Shown one piece after another: positions 25,113 to 37,500 of a stretch of DNA of 64,000 bases. The position numbers and the translations under genes were made by a program. The stretch spans positions 104,109,152 through 104,173,151 of the forward strand of contig NC_057832.1 of NCBI RefSeq assembly GCF_910594005.1, in the 5' to 3' direction. The stretch is from Cervus elaphus (lineage: Eukaryota > Chordata > Mammalia > Artiodactyla > Cervidae). Each line of letters opens with the position of its first letter. The stretch's first letter is position 1. Under the pieces are notes generated by a model. It did no database searches and was not told the origin of the DNA. It worked only from the letters and a program-made list of their open reading frames with translations.

Positions 25113-26712
25113 GTATGTTCTTTCTGCCATTTTGTTAATTGTTTTGGATTTGTTTTTGTTAGGTCTTTTTTTCTCCCCCTTCGTCTCTTTTGTTCTCTTA
25201 TGATTTGATGACTAACTTTATTGTTGTGTTTGGATTCCTTTTTTTGTGTGTCTATCTATTGCAGATATTCAGTTTGTGGTTACCATGAGGTTTTGATATA
25301 GCAGTCTATATAAAAACAAGAATATTTTATCTTACTGGTCTTTTTCATTTCAAATGCATTTCCAATATCCTGCACTATCCTCTTTTCACAGTTGCTAGTT
25401 TTATTATCATATTGGTGTGTAGATTATTTCCTACCTTTACTGTATGTTTGCATTTAACTGTGAAGTTTTCCATTCGTAATTTTCTTGTTTCTATTTGTGG
25501 CCTTTTCTTTTCCACCAGGAGAAGTTCCGTTAGCCTTTGTGGGAAAACTGGTTTGGTGGTGGTGAATTCTCTTAGCTTTTGCTTGGATGTGAAGTTTTTG
25601 ATTTCTCTATTGAATCTGAATGAGAGCCTTTCTGGGTAGAGTATTCTTGGTTGGAGTTTCTTCCCTTTCATCACTTTAAATATATTATGCCACTCCCTTC
25701 TGGCCTGCAGAGTTTCTGCTGAAATAATAGTTGATGACGTATGGGATTTCCCTTGTATGTTGCTTTTCCCCTGTTGCTTTTAATATATATGTATATATTT
25801 TTTGTCTTTAATTTTGGTCAATTTGATCACTATGGCATGTTCCTTCTTGGGTTCATTTTGCCTGGGACTCTCCTTGCTTCCTGGACTTGGGTGACCCTTT
25901 CCTTTCCCACATTAGGGACGTTTTCAGCTATTATCTCTTCAAATATTTTCTCAGGTCCTTTCTCTCTCCTCCTCCTGGGACCCCTATAATGCATATGTTG
26001 GTGTGTTTAATGTAGTTTCAGAGGTCTGTTAGACTGTCCTCATTTCTTTTCATTCTTTTTTCTTTATTCTGCTCTGTGACAGTAATTCCTACCATTCTGT
26101 CTTGCAGCTCACTTATTCATTCTTCTGCCTCATTTATTCTGCTATTGATTCCTTCTAGTGAATTTTTCATCTCAGGTATTGTATTGCTCATCTGCTTATT
26201 TGTTCTTTAGATCTTCTAGCTCTGTGTGAAACATTTCTTGTGTCTTCTCAGTGTGTGCCTCCAATTCTTTTTCCAAGATTTGGCTCATCTTTATTATCAT
26301 TACTCTGAATTCTATTTTGGGGTAGATTGCCTACCTCCACTTCACTTAGTTGTTCTTTGGCGGTTTTACTTGTTCATTTGTCTGGGAAAAATTCCTCTGC
26401 CTTCTCATTTTGTCTAATTTTCTGTGATTGCAATTTCTGTTCTGCAGGGTTGTAGCCCTTGCTTGTGCTGTTTGTCCCCTGGTTGATGAGGCTGGTCTAA
26501 GAGGCTTGTGCAGACGTCCTGTTAGGTGGTTTCCTTTCCACTGATGGGTCTTGTCCCTCTGCTGGGCAGGGCCATATCAAGGGGTCTATTTAGCTGGCAG
26601 CTATAAGCTCAAGAAGACTTCAGGAAGACAGCCTGCTGCTGGGTGGGACTATGTTCCCACCCTGTTGGTCATGTGGCCTGAGGCATCCCAGCATTAGACC
26701 AGGGCTGTTGGG

Positions 26713-26946
26713 TTGGGCCAGGTCTTGGTGAGAAAATGGTACTTTTCAGGCAGGCTCACAGCAGTGAACACTTTCCACAACTACCACCACCAACATCCTT
26801 GTGTCTGCAGTGAGCCTCAGTTGCTCCTTTTGGGCCAGGTCTTGGTGAGAAAATGGTACTTTTCAGGCAGGCTCACAGCAGTGAACACTTTCCACAACTA
26901 CCACCACCAACATCCTTGTGTCTGCAGTGAGCCTCAGTTGCTCCTT
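26713..26946 (+). repeat. Perfect 117-bp tandem duplication in L1 5' UTR
   Basis: Two adjacent copies (26713-26829 and 26830-26946) starting TTGGGCCAGGTCTTGG and ending GTTGCTCCTT, with no difference seen by eye. 117 is a multiple of three, so an incidental frame reads through both. The surrounding L1 is heavily decayed. Confidence 0.95.
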
Positions 26947-27578
26947 GCAGGAGACTCTTCAATACCAGCAGGTAGGTCTGACCCAGGATCCTACAAGGTC
27001 ACTGCTTTTCCCCTGGGTCCTGAGGTACACCCTCCAAGAGTGGAGTTTATTTCCCTTCATCTTGTGGAATTCCTGCAGTGAAACTCCCCTGGCCTTCAAA
27101 GCCAGATGCTCTGGTCACTCCTCCCCATGCCAGAGCCCCAGGCTGGTGACCCTGATGTGGGGTTTAGAACTTTCACTCCTGTGGTAGAACCTCTGCAATA
27201 TAATTATTTTTCAGTCTGTGGGCAGACCACCTAGCAGCTATGGGTGATTTTATTGTGATTGCAATAAACTGATTTCATTGTGATTGTGCCCCTCCTATTG
27301 TCTCAATGAGGCTTCCTCTCTGTGGATGCAGGGTACTGTTTTGGGTTGGTTTCAGTGTTTTTTCTGGTAGCTGTTGATAGTTGTCCAGCAGTTAGTTGTG
27401 TTTTTGGTGTTTTCATGAGAGAAGGTAAGCTTATATCATTCTGTTACACCATTTTGTCTCCCCTATCTGTGCTGTGATTCTTATAGAGAGAAACTTTAAG
27501 TATGCTATATTTAGTGTTAATCTTTTTGTTTTTTTTCCTTTAGTGTTCTGTACCTAAGGCCCACTGAATAATATAATT

Positions 27579-27629
27579 AAAAATAGACTAGGGAAAAAAA
27601 AAAAGAAAAAAAAAATAGACTAGGGAAAA
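27579..27629 (+). repeat. 19-bp direct repeat flanking only an A-run
   Basis: A 19-base sequence with core ATAGACTAGGG occurs at 27579-27597 and 27611-27629, separated by a short A/G tract. It has the form of a target-site duplication around a bare poly(A) tail. It sits just upstream of an L1 5' UTR. Confidence 0.85.
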
Positions 27630-28074
27630 GGCTCAACATGGCAGAGTAGAAAGACCCTGAGCTCACCTCCTCTTATGGGTGCACTAAAAATTAAAACAAT
27701 TTACAGAACAACTATCAGTGTTAAAGATTGGAACCTACCAAAAAAGATCTTTTACAATTAAAGAGATAAAGAAGGAACAACACTGAGATGTGTAGGACTG
27801 GAGTTATAGTAAAATCAAGACCCACACCCCTGAGTAGGAGGTCCACAAATAGGAGAATAATTATAATTGCAAAGGTTCTCCCCAAGGAGCAAGAGATGTA
27901 ATTCCCATATAGGGCTCCATACCCTGGGGGTCCTGCCCTGGGAAGATGAGACCCCAGAACATTTAGCTCTGAAGGCCAGTGGGGCTTAATTTCAGGAGAC
28001 CCAATGGCTTATGGGAAATAGAGACTTCACTTTTAAAGGGCACACACAAAAATCTCGCATGCTAAGGTAGGCGC

Positions 28075-31000
28075 TGAGAGAGGGCATCAGAGGGCAGACA
28101 GACTGAAACCACAATCACAGAAAACTAACCAATCTAATCACATGGACCACAGCCTTGTCTAACTCAATGAAACTAAGCCATGCCATGTATGGCCACCCAA
28201 GACGGACGGGTCATGGTGGAGAGGTCTGACAAAATGTGGCCCACTGGAGAAGGGAATGGCAAACCACTTTGTATTGTTGAGAACCCCATGAACAGTATGA
28301 AAAGGCAAAAAGATAGGACACTGAAAGATGAACTCCCTAGGTCGGTAGGTGCCCAATATGCTACTGGAGATCAGTGGAGAAATAACTCCAGAAAGAATGA
28401 AAGGATGGAGCCAAAGCATAAACAATACCCAGCTGTGGATGTGACTGGTGATAGAAGCAAGGTCCAACACTGTAAAGAGCAATATTGCATAGGAACCTGG
28501 AATGTTAGGTCCATGAATCAAGGCAAATTGGAAGTGGTCAAACAGGAAATGGTGAGAGTGAACGTTGACATTTTAGGAATTAGCGAACTAAAATGGACTT
28601 GAATGGGTGAATTTAACTCAGATGACCATTATATCTACTACTGTGGGCAAGAATCCCTTAGAAGAAATGGAGTAGCCATCATAGTCAACAAGAGTCCAAA
28701 ATGCAGTACCTGGATGCAATCTCAAAAATGACAGAATGATCTCTGTTCGTTTCCAAGGCAAACCATTTAATATCATGGTAATCCAAGTCTATGCCCCAAC
28801 CAGTAATGCTGAGGAAGCTGAAGTTGAATGGTTCTATGAAGAACTACAAGACCTTTTAGAACTAACACCAAAAAAAGATGTCCTTTTCATTATAGGGGAC
28901 TGGAATGCAAAAGTAGGAAGTTAAGAAACACTTGGAGTAATAGGCAAATTTGGCCTTAGAGTACAAAATGAAGCATGGCAAAGGCCAACAAAGTTTTGCC
29001 AAGAGAATGCGCTGGTCATAGCAAACACCCTCTTCCAACAACACAAGAGAAGACTCGACACATGGATATTACCAGATGGCCAACACCGAAATCAGATTGA
29101 TTATATTCTTTGCTGCCGAAGATGAAGAAGCTCTACACAGTCAGCAAAAACAAGACCGGGAGCTGACTGTGGCTCAGATCATGAACTCCTTTAAGTCTGA
29201 AGCCAACTTCAGCCTTAAATTGAAGAAAGTAGGGAAAACCACTAGACCATTCAGGTATGACCTAAATCAAATCCCTTACGATTATACATTGGAAGTGAGA
29301 AATAGATTTAAGGGACTAGATCTGATAGAGTACCTGATGAACTATGGACGGAGGTTCATGACATTGTACAGGAGACAGGAATCAAGACCATCCCCAAGAA
29401 AAAGAAATACAAAAAAGCAAAATGCCTGTCTGAGGAGGCTTTACAAATAGCTGTGAAAAGAAGAGAAGTGAAAGGCAAAGGAGAAAAGGAAAGATATACC
29501 CATCTGAATGCAGAGTTCCAAAGAATAGCAAGGAGAGATAAAGCTGTCCTCAGTGATTAGTGCAAAGAAATAGAGGAAAACAATAGAATGGGAAAGACTA
29601 GAGATCTTTTCAAGAAAATTAGAGATACCAAGGGAACATGTCAGGCAAAGATGGGCTCCATAAAGGACAGAAATGGTATGAACCTAACAGAAGCAGAAGA
29701 TATTAAAAAGAGGTGGCAAGAACACACAGAAAAATCTATACAAAAAAGATCTTCACGACCCAGATAATCATGATAGTGAGATCACTCACCTAGAGCCAGA
29801 CATCCTGGAATGTGAGTCAAGTGGGCCTTAGGAAGCATCACAAACAAAGCTAGTGGATGTGATGGAATTCCAGTTGAGCTATTTCAAATCCTAAAAGATG
29901 ATGCTATGAAATTGCTGCACTCAATATGCCAGCAAATTTGGAAAAATCAGCAATGGCCACAGGACTGGAAAAAGTCAGTTTTCATTTCAATCCCAAAGAA
30001 AGGCAGTGCCAAAGAATGCTCAAACTACTGCACAATTGCACTCATCTCACACACTAGTAAAGTAATGGTCAAAATTCTCCAAGCCAGGCTTCAGCAATAT
30101 GTGAACTGTGAACTTCCAGATGTTCAAACTGGTTTTTTAAAAGGCAGAGGAACCAGAGATCAAATTGCCAACATCCACTGGATCATCAAAAAAGCAAGAG
30201 AGTTCCAGAAAAACATATATTTCTGCTTTATTGACTATGCCAAAGCATTTATGTGGATCACCACAAACTGTGGAAAATTCTGAAGGAGATGGGACTACCA
30301 CATCACCTTACCTGCCTCCTGAGAAATCTGTATGCAGGTCAGGAAGCAACAGTTAGAACTGGGCATGGAACAACAGACTGGTTCCAAATAGGAAAAGGAG
30401 TACGTCAAGGCTGTATATGGTCACCCTGCTTATTTAACTTATATGCAGAGTACATCATGAGAAATGCTGGGCTGGATGAAGCACAAACTGGAATCAAGAT
30501 TGCCGGGAGAAATATCAATAACTTCAGATATGCAGATGACACCACCCTTAAGGCAGAAAGTGAAGAGGAACTAAAGAGCCTCTTGATGAAAGTGAAAGAG
30601 GAGAGTGAAAATGTTGGCTTAAAACTCAGCATTCAGAAAGCTAAGATCATGGTGGCATCCAGTCCCATCGCTTCATGGCAAATAGGTGGGGAAACAGTGG
30701 CTGACTTTATTTTTGGGGCTCCAAAATCACTACAGATGGTGATTGCAGCCACGAAATTAAAAGATGCTTACTCCGTGGAAGGAAAGTTATGACCAATCTA
30801 GACAGCATATTAAAAAGCAGAGACATTACTTTGCCAACAAGGGTCCGTCTAGTCAAAGCTATGGTTTTTCCAGTAGTCATGTATGGATGTGAGTTGGACT
30901 ATAAAGAAAGCTGAGCGCTGAAGAATTGATGCTTTTGAACTGTGATGTTGGAGAAGACTCTTGAGAGTCCCTTGGACTGCAAAGAGATCCAACCAGTCCA

Positions 31001-31305
31001 TCCTAAAGGAAATCAGTCCTGAGTGTTCACTGGAAGGACTGATGCTGAAGCTGAAACTCCAATACTTTGGCCCCCTGATGTGAAGAGCTGACTCATTTGA
31101 AAAGACCCTGATGCTGAGAAAGATTGAAGGCAGGAGAAGGGGACGACAGAGGATGAGATGGTTGGATGGCATCACTGACTCAATGGACTTGAGTTTGAGT
31201 AAACTCTGAGAGCTGGTGATGGACAGGGAGGCTTGGCGTGCTGTAGCCCATGGGGTCGCAAAGAGTCGGACATGACTGAGCGACTGAACTAAACGGAACT
31301 GAAGG
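28075..31305 (+). mobile_element. Near-full-length BovB (RTE) LINE, decayed
   Basis: About 3.2 kb, close to full-length BovB. It contains the 5' region (GTCTAACTCAATGAAACTAA), an AP-type endonuclease (CIGTWNVRSMNQGKLEVV, then RNGVAIIVNKS and GDWNAKVGS), the reverse transcriptase (RLQQYVN, FIDYAKAF, GVRQGC, FRYADDTTL near 30525) and the 3' end (CATGACTGAGCGACTGAACT). Frameshifts and stops break the frame many times. It is inserted in an L1 5' UTR. The 5' edge is approximate because BovB and L1 sequence meet without a clear target-site duplication. Confidence 0.9.
28180..30792 (+). pseudogene. BovB ORF remnant (endonuclease plus reverse transcriptase)
   Basis: Broken reading frame of the single BovB polyprotein. 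Open pieces at 28180-28602 and 28736-28924 cover the N-terminus and endonuclease, a piece at 29076-29450 the linker, and pieces at 29906-30283 and 30253-30792 the reverse transcriptase with an intact YADD core. A frame change near 30250 splits FIDYAKAF from the following block. It cannot make an intact enzyme. Confidence 0.88.
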
Positions 31306-31499
31306 GACCCAGGGAAGCAGCAGTGATTTGAAAGGAGCAGACATACCTGCTGATCTTGGGAGTCTCTTGGAGAAGCAGGAGGCAACTGGAGCTCACCCTG
31401 GGGACAAAGCCTGGCTGCGGTCACTTTGCTGAGTTCTTTCTACCATGTGGACAGTGGTGCTGGCAACCACCATGTTGGAATCCTCCCTCTAGCTTATGA

Positions 31500-31965
31500 G
31501 CCTCAGGATCTAACCGCACTGCCACCTACCAATCTGTAGGCACCAGTTCTGGGATACCCCAGGCCAAGCAACCACCTGGGCAGGGACAAAGCCCTGCCCA
31601 CTAGAGGGCCCAGGACCCATCGCCACAAACCAGGGCTCAGGCACTAGATTCAGAACTGCCTGAGCTCTGGCCCTGGCCTCACCCACCAGCAAACATCCTC
31701 TACTGTCAGGACCAGCCTCATCTGCCAATAGGCGGCAAAAGCTGTGAGACCTGCTAGGCCATGGCCTACCTACCAGCAGGCCAGCACAAGCTCTAGGACA
31801 CCCCAAACCCTGTAGCCAGACTTCAGGACCTAGCTTTGCTCATCAGTAGGCTGGAACTAGCCCCAGGACATGACTTCACACCAGTGGGTGGGCACCAGTC
31901 CTGAGATCTCCTGGAACCCAAATCCACTCACCAGTATACCAGTATTAGCCCTGGGGCTCCTAGGG
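31500..31965 (+). repeat. Degenerate tandem modules in L1 5' UTR
   Basis: CACCAG-type and CCAGTAGGC/CAGCAGGCC modules followed by GCACCAGT or TAGCCC and CTGGGA/AGGACA recur roughly every 40-60 bases. Such GC-rich modules are common in artiodactyl L1 5' UTRs. Confidence 0.55.
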
Positions 31966-32293
31966 GTTTCAGGGCTTCCCTGATAGCTCAGTTGGTAAAG
32001 AATCCACTGCAATGCAGGAGACCCCACTTCGATTCCTGGGTCATGAAGATCTGCTGGAGAAGGGACAGGCTACCCATTCCAGTATTCTTGGGTTTCCCTT
32101 TGTGGCTCAGCTAGTAAAGAATCTGCCCATAATGCGGGAGACCCTGGTTCAATCCCTGGGTTGGGAAGATCTTCTGAACAGAAAGGCTACCCACTCCAGT
32201 ATTCTGGCCTGGAGAATTCCATGGACTGTATAGTCCATGGGGTCACAAAGAGTTGGACACGACTGAGTGACTTTCACTTTCTCCGGGGTTTCA
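31963..32293 (+). mobile_element. Dimeric Bov-tA SINE with 9-bp target-site duplication
   Basis: Flanked by GGGGTTTCA at 31963-31971 and 32285-32293. A tRNA-head-only unit (31972 to about 32090) ending CCAGTATTCTT is joined directly to a full unit (about 32091-32284) starting GGGTTTCCCTTTGTGGCTCA. One pair of flanking repeats encloses both units, so they moved together. Confidence 0.87.
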
Positions 32294-33705
32294 CAGGCAG
32301 GTGCATCATGACCTGGCCCTGCCAGCCAGTGGCCAGAAGCCTCCACATGAGGAAGGGCCTGGAAACCAGAGTGGGATCAAGCCATGCCTACCAGACTTCT
32401 CACAGTAGTCAGCTCCCTATAAGAGAAGGATCCATACACCCCTCAGATGGGGCATCACTAGAGCATAAAGCTCTGGTGACCAAAGAGCAGTGTGCTGCTC
32501 AGACTCATATGAAGTCTCCTACAAAAGGCCACTTCTCCAAGGTTGGGAAACATAATCAGCCTGCCACATACAGTAAAATAAAAATGGCCAAGTTGGGAAA
32601 AATGAGGTGACAGAAGAACATGTTCCAAATAAAGGAATAAGATAGACAAAACCTAGAAGAAGAAGTGAATTAGAGGTAAGCATTGTACCTGAGAAAGAGT
32701 TTAAGGTAAGATATCAAAGATAAAGATCTTGAGAGTAAAGAGTGAAAAGTTTTGAGTTGTTAACAAAGTTAGAAAATATACAGAACAAACTAGATGAAGA
32801 CTAAGTGAAATGAAAAATACACTAGGAATACAGAAGGAATAAACAGAGGATTAAATGATACAGAGGAATGAATCAGTGAGCTGCAAGACAGAGTAGTGGA
32901 AATAACTGAAGGTGAACAGCAAAAAGAATAAAAAGAAAGGATTGTTTAAGAGACCTCTGGGAAAACATCAAGCATACTAATATTTGCATTATAGAGATCT
33001 CAGAAGGAGAAGAGAGAGAGAACAGGCAGAGAACATATTCGAAGCAATAATAGCTAAAAATATTCCTAACCTAAAAAACAGATATCCAGGTCCAAGGAGC
33101 ATGGAAAGTTGCAAACCAGATCAATTCCAAGAGGACCACATCAAGACACACTGTAAGTAAAATGGCAAAAATTAAAGAGAATATTAAAGAGTGGGAAGGG
33201 AAAAGCAACAGATTACCTACAAGGGAATTCCCATAAGGCGATCAGCTGACTTTTCAGCAAAAACTCTGTAGGCCAGAAGGGAGTAGTATGATATATCTAA
33301 AGTGACGAAAGGGAATAATAACCTACAACCAAGAATACTCTGACAAAGCTCTCATTCAGATTTGATGGAAAGGTCAAAAGTTTTAGAGATAAGCAAAAAC
33401 TAGGAGTCCAGCACCACCAAATCAGCTGTTTAATAGACATGTTGAAGGGACTTCTCTAAGCAAAGGCAACATGAAAGGGAAAAGCTCATTGGTAAAGGCA
33501 AAAAAATATATAGTAAAGGTAGAAAGTTAACCATATACGAAGCTAGTAGGAAGGTTAAAAGACAAAAGTAGTAAAATATATCCATAATAAGGAATTAAGG
33601 GATATGCAACACAGATATAAAATATAATGTAAAAAACTAATTATGAGGGGAGGAGAGTAAAATGCAGTGTTATTAAAATGTTTAAGGAGTCAGCAATTTA
33701 ATCAT

Positions 33706-33755
33706 ATGTATGTGTGTATACATATATGTGTGTGTACATGTACACATATATAGAT
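33706..33755 (+). repeat. TG/TA microsatellite-like tract
   Basis: Alternating TATG, TGTG and TACA units within the inter-ORF region of the L1. Confidence 0.75.
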
Positions 33756-33781
33756 TCAGATACCTTATGGTAACCACAAAC

Positions 33782-33823
33782 CAAAAATCTGTACTACATG
33801 CACAAAAATCTGTACTACATGCA
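33782..33823 (+). repeat. Perfect 21-bp tandem duplication
   Basis: Two adjacent copies (33782-33802 and 33803-33823) of a 21-base unit beginning CAAAAATCTG, inside the L1 inter-ORF region. Confidence 0.95.
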
Positions 33824-34564
33824 CAAACAGAGGAATTCAAACATAACACTAAAAAACTACCATAAAGTACATACAATGTAAATTGTTGCAGCCACTGTGG
33901 AAAACAGTATAGAGGTTCTTTCCTCAAAAAACTAAAGATATTGATAGAACTACCATACAATCCAGTAGTTTCACTCCTGGGTATATATATCCAAAGAAAA
34001 TGAAAACATTAATATACATGTACCTCAATGTTCATAGCAGCATTATTTACAATAGCCAAGACTTTGAAGCAACCTAAATGTCCATCAACTGATGAATGGA
34101 TAAAGATATGTATAAATACAGTGGAACAGTAGTCAGCCAAAGAAAAGAACGAAATTTTGCTATTTGCAACAACCTGGATGGACTTGGAGGGTTAAATTTG
34201 CTTAGTGAAATTTAAAGTCAGAGAAAGACAAATGTTATTATTTTCATATATTATATAAAAAATAAAACTAGTGAATATAATGAAAAAGTAACAGACTCAC
34301 AGATATATAGAACAAATTAGTGGTTACCAGTGGGGAGAAGGAAGCAGGGAGGGGCATGATAGAGGTAGGGGATTAAGAGATACAGAGTTCTATATATAAA
34401 ATAAATAAGCTACAAGGATATTTTTTACAGCACAGGGAATATAGCCAGTATTTTATAATAACTATAAATGGAGTATAATCTATAAAATTTGAGTCACTAG
34501 GTTGTACACCTGAAACTAGTATTATTGTAAATCAACTATACTGCAATAAAAAAGAAAAAAAGAC

Positions 34565-37500
34565 TGAGTATATAGTAAACTGCTTTGAAAGTTGCTTCCA
34601 CATTAAGATTCATTTAAAAGCAACAGATGGAAGAAGAGAGCTGGCCATTGCAACGTTACAAAAATCAATGTGTTTCTATTAAGGCAAAGAGGTTTTGAGA
34701 GATTTGCTACGGAAACTTACTGCCAGGAACCTCTAAAACCTCCCAAAGTAAGCCAATCCTCTTTAAATTTCTGAAGTAGAAACTGACCTGTAGCCGGGGA
34801 AGTGGTTTGTAATTGACCCAGCTGCCAGGCAGCAGAAGATAGGTTGCTTACGATTGTGGTAAAATGTCCCACCACTGTACAAAGCAAAAACTGTGGAGCT
34901 TTTGAAACAGCACCCAAGCACTTGAAAGGTAATGGTGATTGGAAACACCTGCAAGATATTTATCACTTTTATTAAGAAACAATGATTGTACAATTCAAGA
35001 TTAAAAACCAGGTGTCTGATGAGTTGTTTCAGAAGGCAGAAATTTGCTCTTTATAAGAAATCATGGTAAAAAGACTCATTCAATTTGTTTGGCAAAAACA
35101 TTTTATTCACAAAATCTCCCTTTTCTCCATAACTCTCTGCTCAAATAACTCAGAAGGCTGGAAGCTGACATTTGATATTTACACAGCTCAAAATCTGAAT
35201 ACTCACTAATGTCTTAGCTGTTCTACATACTCTACTACTGTCTAGCCACCGCGCCCCGCCACCCCCCCCCCCCATCTTTGTTCTTAAATCACAATATGAA
35301 TGAAGAGCTCAGAGGCTGGAAAAATCAAATCCCCATCCTCTTTCCCCAGCCCCATGCCACATAATCTGTTACAAAATCCTACTTTAAAAATCATCCTCTT
35401 TTGGGGGAGGATGATGCCATTCTCTGGAATGAAAGCAACTAGCACAGAAATGACTTGTGATTGCAAGCAACACACAAAGAACATTTTCATCACGTTGGGG
35501 AATAATTACTGCTGCTCCTGGTTCACGGAGTCTTCTTTACATCTCAAAAGCTATAAATAATCCAGTGTGCCAAAGAATCATTACAACGTTTACTTTAAAA
35601 AGTATGAGTCTTATTTCTTCTAAATGGAGACTAAGCTTTCCTCCCCCCAACCCACCTATGGCTGGTACCCCTGCAGCTTGCCTTACTTGATTGAAATTGA
35701 GGGCATTTGTTAGAATGCTGAGTGATTTTAAGTAGGTAAATCTCCGTGTGATTCTGAGGAGACAAAGAGACAATGAGCTTAAGGCATCAGCCGATGCAAA
35801 TCCACTATACCAGCTTTGGAGATGTAAGGGGACACCCCAAGCAGCCTACCCCAAAAACTTTTAAGCATCTTTAATGGTACCCTGAGGGCCTCTGCTTGCG
35901 CTGAGCATCGAGTGATGCAAGGTGCTAAATATGTAATGCTCTGCCCTCCTCCCACTGGCAACAGGAGAGCAGAAGGCAGCATACGCACAACTCCTGGTGT
36001 GCATCCTCCCTTCCTTCTCTGGCCTAGAATCGCAGGAATGTTGTCTTATTTGCTTTCTTGCTGACCTACTGATGAAGGGTGGGAACAGGTATCAAGAACC
36101 ATTAGAAGCTTTCTCAGAAACCTGAGGGAGTAAGAGATCTTGGCGAGGATTTATTTATTCATGAGATGCAAGTCAGATCCTGGTCCCTCCCTTCTCTGCA
36201 GTGCCGACTGTAAGGAAGGCGCTAGAAAGAGCACACACAACTATAGTGTCTCCCAGCCCTGCCTGGTACACACCACATGTATGCTAATGCTTATTATTAA
36301 TTTTACTGACTGTTTATACTCATTTCCAGAGGTCACACATCTGTAATAAAAATGGATTTTATCTATATTAACAGTTCTTCCACCCTAAGACTGAACTCTC
36401 ATAGGTAACTTCCATGCACATTTTTCAGAATAAAGCTATTGAGACCAAAATGCTCATAGTTCTAGCCAAAGAGAAACAAACTACAGCAAATGTAGGATCT
36501 TGATTTCCTATCTCCATGTTAGGGTGTCTTTCACTGTGCATTTATGGAGATGCTCAGATCTTTGCTACATTGGCTTATGTGCTAGCCCACCAATAAGCGT
36601 GTCCCCCAGCCCAGAAGGAATTTATTGGTTTACAATTACTCCTGACCTAATGTGGCCCACCTCCCCTCACCATAGACATTTGGCACTGCGAATGAAGTCA
36701 GCTAGAGGTAGGGTAAAAAGAGCAAAAGATGAAAACTACTGCTTCCCAAATATAGACAAGAATGTGGTAGGATTGGTAGGATTCTCCACCCCACTTTGAG
36801 CTTTAACAGTATATAAACATTTGTACATTAACCCTTCTTGTTCTTACTCATCTACACATACATTCTCTCTGCCCGATATTTGCATCTGTATATAGACACA
36901 CCCCTAGTATCAGTGCTTAAAACAATGTGTAACAAAATACATGCTACACAGATATGTATATCCTATAAAAATCCACAAAAGACACCTAGAGGCCCCAAAG
37001 AATAGAGGCATAAATACAAGATTATAGGTGTCGCTCAGTAGAAAACTATGCGAGTAGCCAGAGGCTGCTGAAGAAATTGGAGGTAGGGGTTAGGATGTGA
37101 AAAAAAAATATGCAGAAGGGAGGAAAGGTGCTCAGGAAATGACACAAGCTATTATAATCCTTACAAAACACCAGGTAATCTTCCCAGAAGAATGGAAGGG
37201 GTTTGGTGAGGTTGGCAGAGATCAACTCAGCTTCTGTGTTTTTCTTCACTGGACGCAATGACCAAATTTCAGGGACCAGATTCATTTTGGGTAACTGTGC
37301 AGAAAGAAGGAAAAGACTATCCAGATTGTGTCCAAATACTTCAGAACTTGACAGAAACTTATTAAATGGATTAATGGTTTCAGCTGGATGAAAAAGAAAA
37401 TAAAAGATCAAAAATAAATTCCTAATAAAAAATGAAAAAGCACTTATAATACAACAATGGAACTGTGGTAAAGGATATGCAGACATTAAATGAAATAACT

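Larger units (their letters stand above)
20785..27465 (-). mobile_element. Full-length but decayed L1 LINE
   Basis: Reads in reverse from the 3' UTR (about 20785) through the ORF2 C-terminus (CWRGCGEKETLLHCWWECKL near 21500), the reverse transcriptase (22300-22706, with LAND in place of FADD), the endonuclease (about 24240-24434), the inter-ORF region and ORF1 (about 25380-26400), to a 5' UTR ending near CACCATTTTGTCTCCCC (27462). Many frameshifts. Nested insertions: an L1 3' fragment (about 23285-23575) and a Bov-tA (24897-25112). Confidence 0.88.
27630..34560 (+). mobile_element. L1 LINE with most of ORF2 deleted, carrying nested BovB and SINE
   Basis: The 5' UTR starts near CAACATGGCAGAGTAG (27638). 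It is interrupted by BovB (about 28075-31305), resumes from about 31306 with degenerate repeats, is interrupted by a dimeric SINE (31972-32284), continues through ORF1-like sequence (about 32560-33450), and reaches the inter-ORF region near 33760. At about 33880 it jumps to the C-terminal end of ORF2 (TTGCAGCCACTGTGGAAAAC) and the 3' end near 34555. The endonuclease and most of the reverse transcriptase are absent. Confidence 0.82.

Noticed and set aside
26713..27081. A 122-residue protein with a 39-residue internal repeat
   Set aside because: It is a by-product of the 117-base tandem duplication in an L1 5' UTR; no start context or homology supports coding.
28180..30792. BovB frames as an active element
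   Set aside because: Stops at several points and a frame change near 30250 separate the endonuclease from the reverse transcriptase and split the latter.
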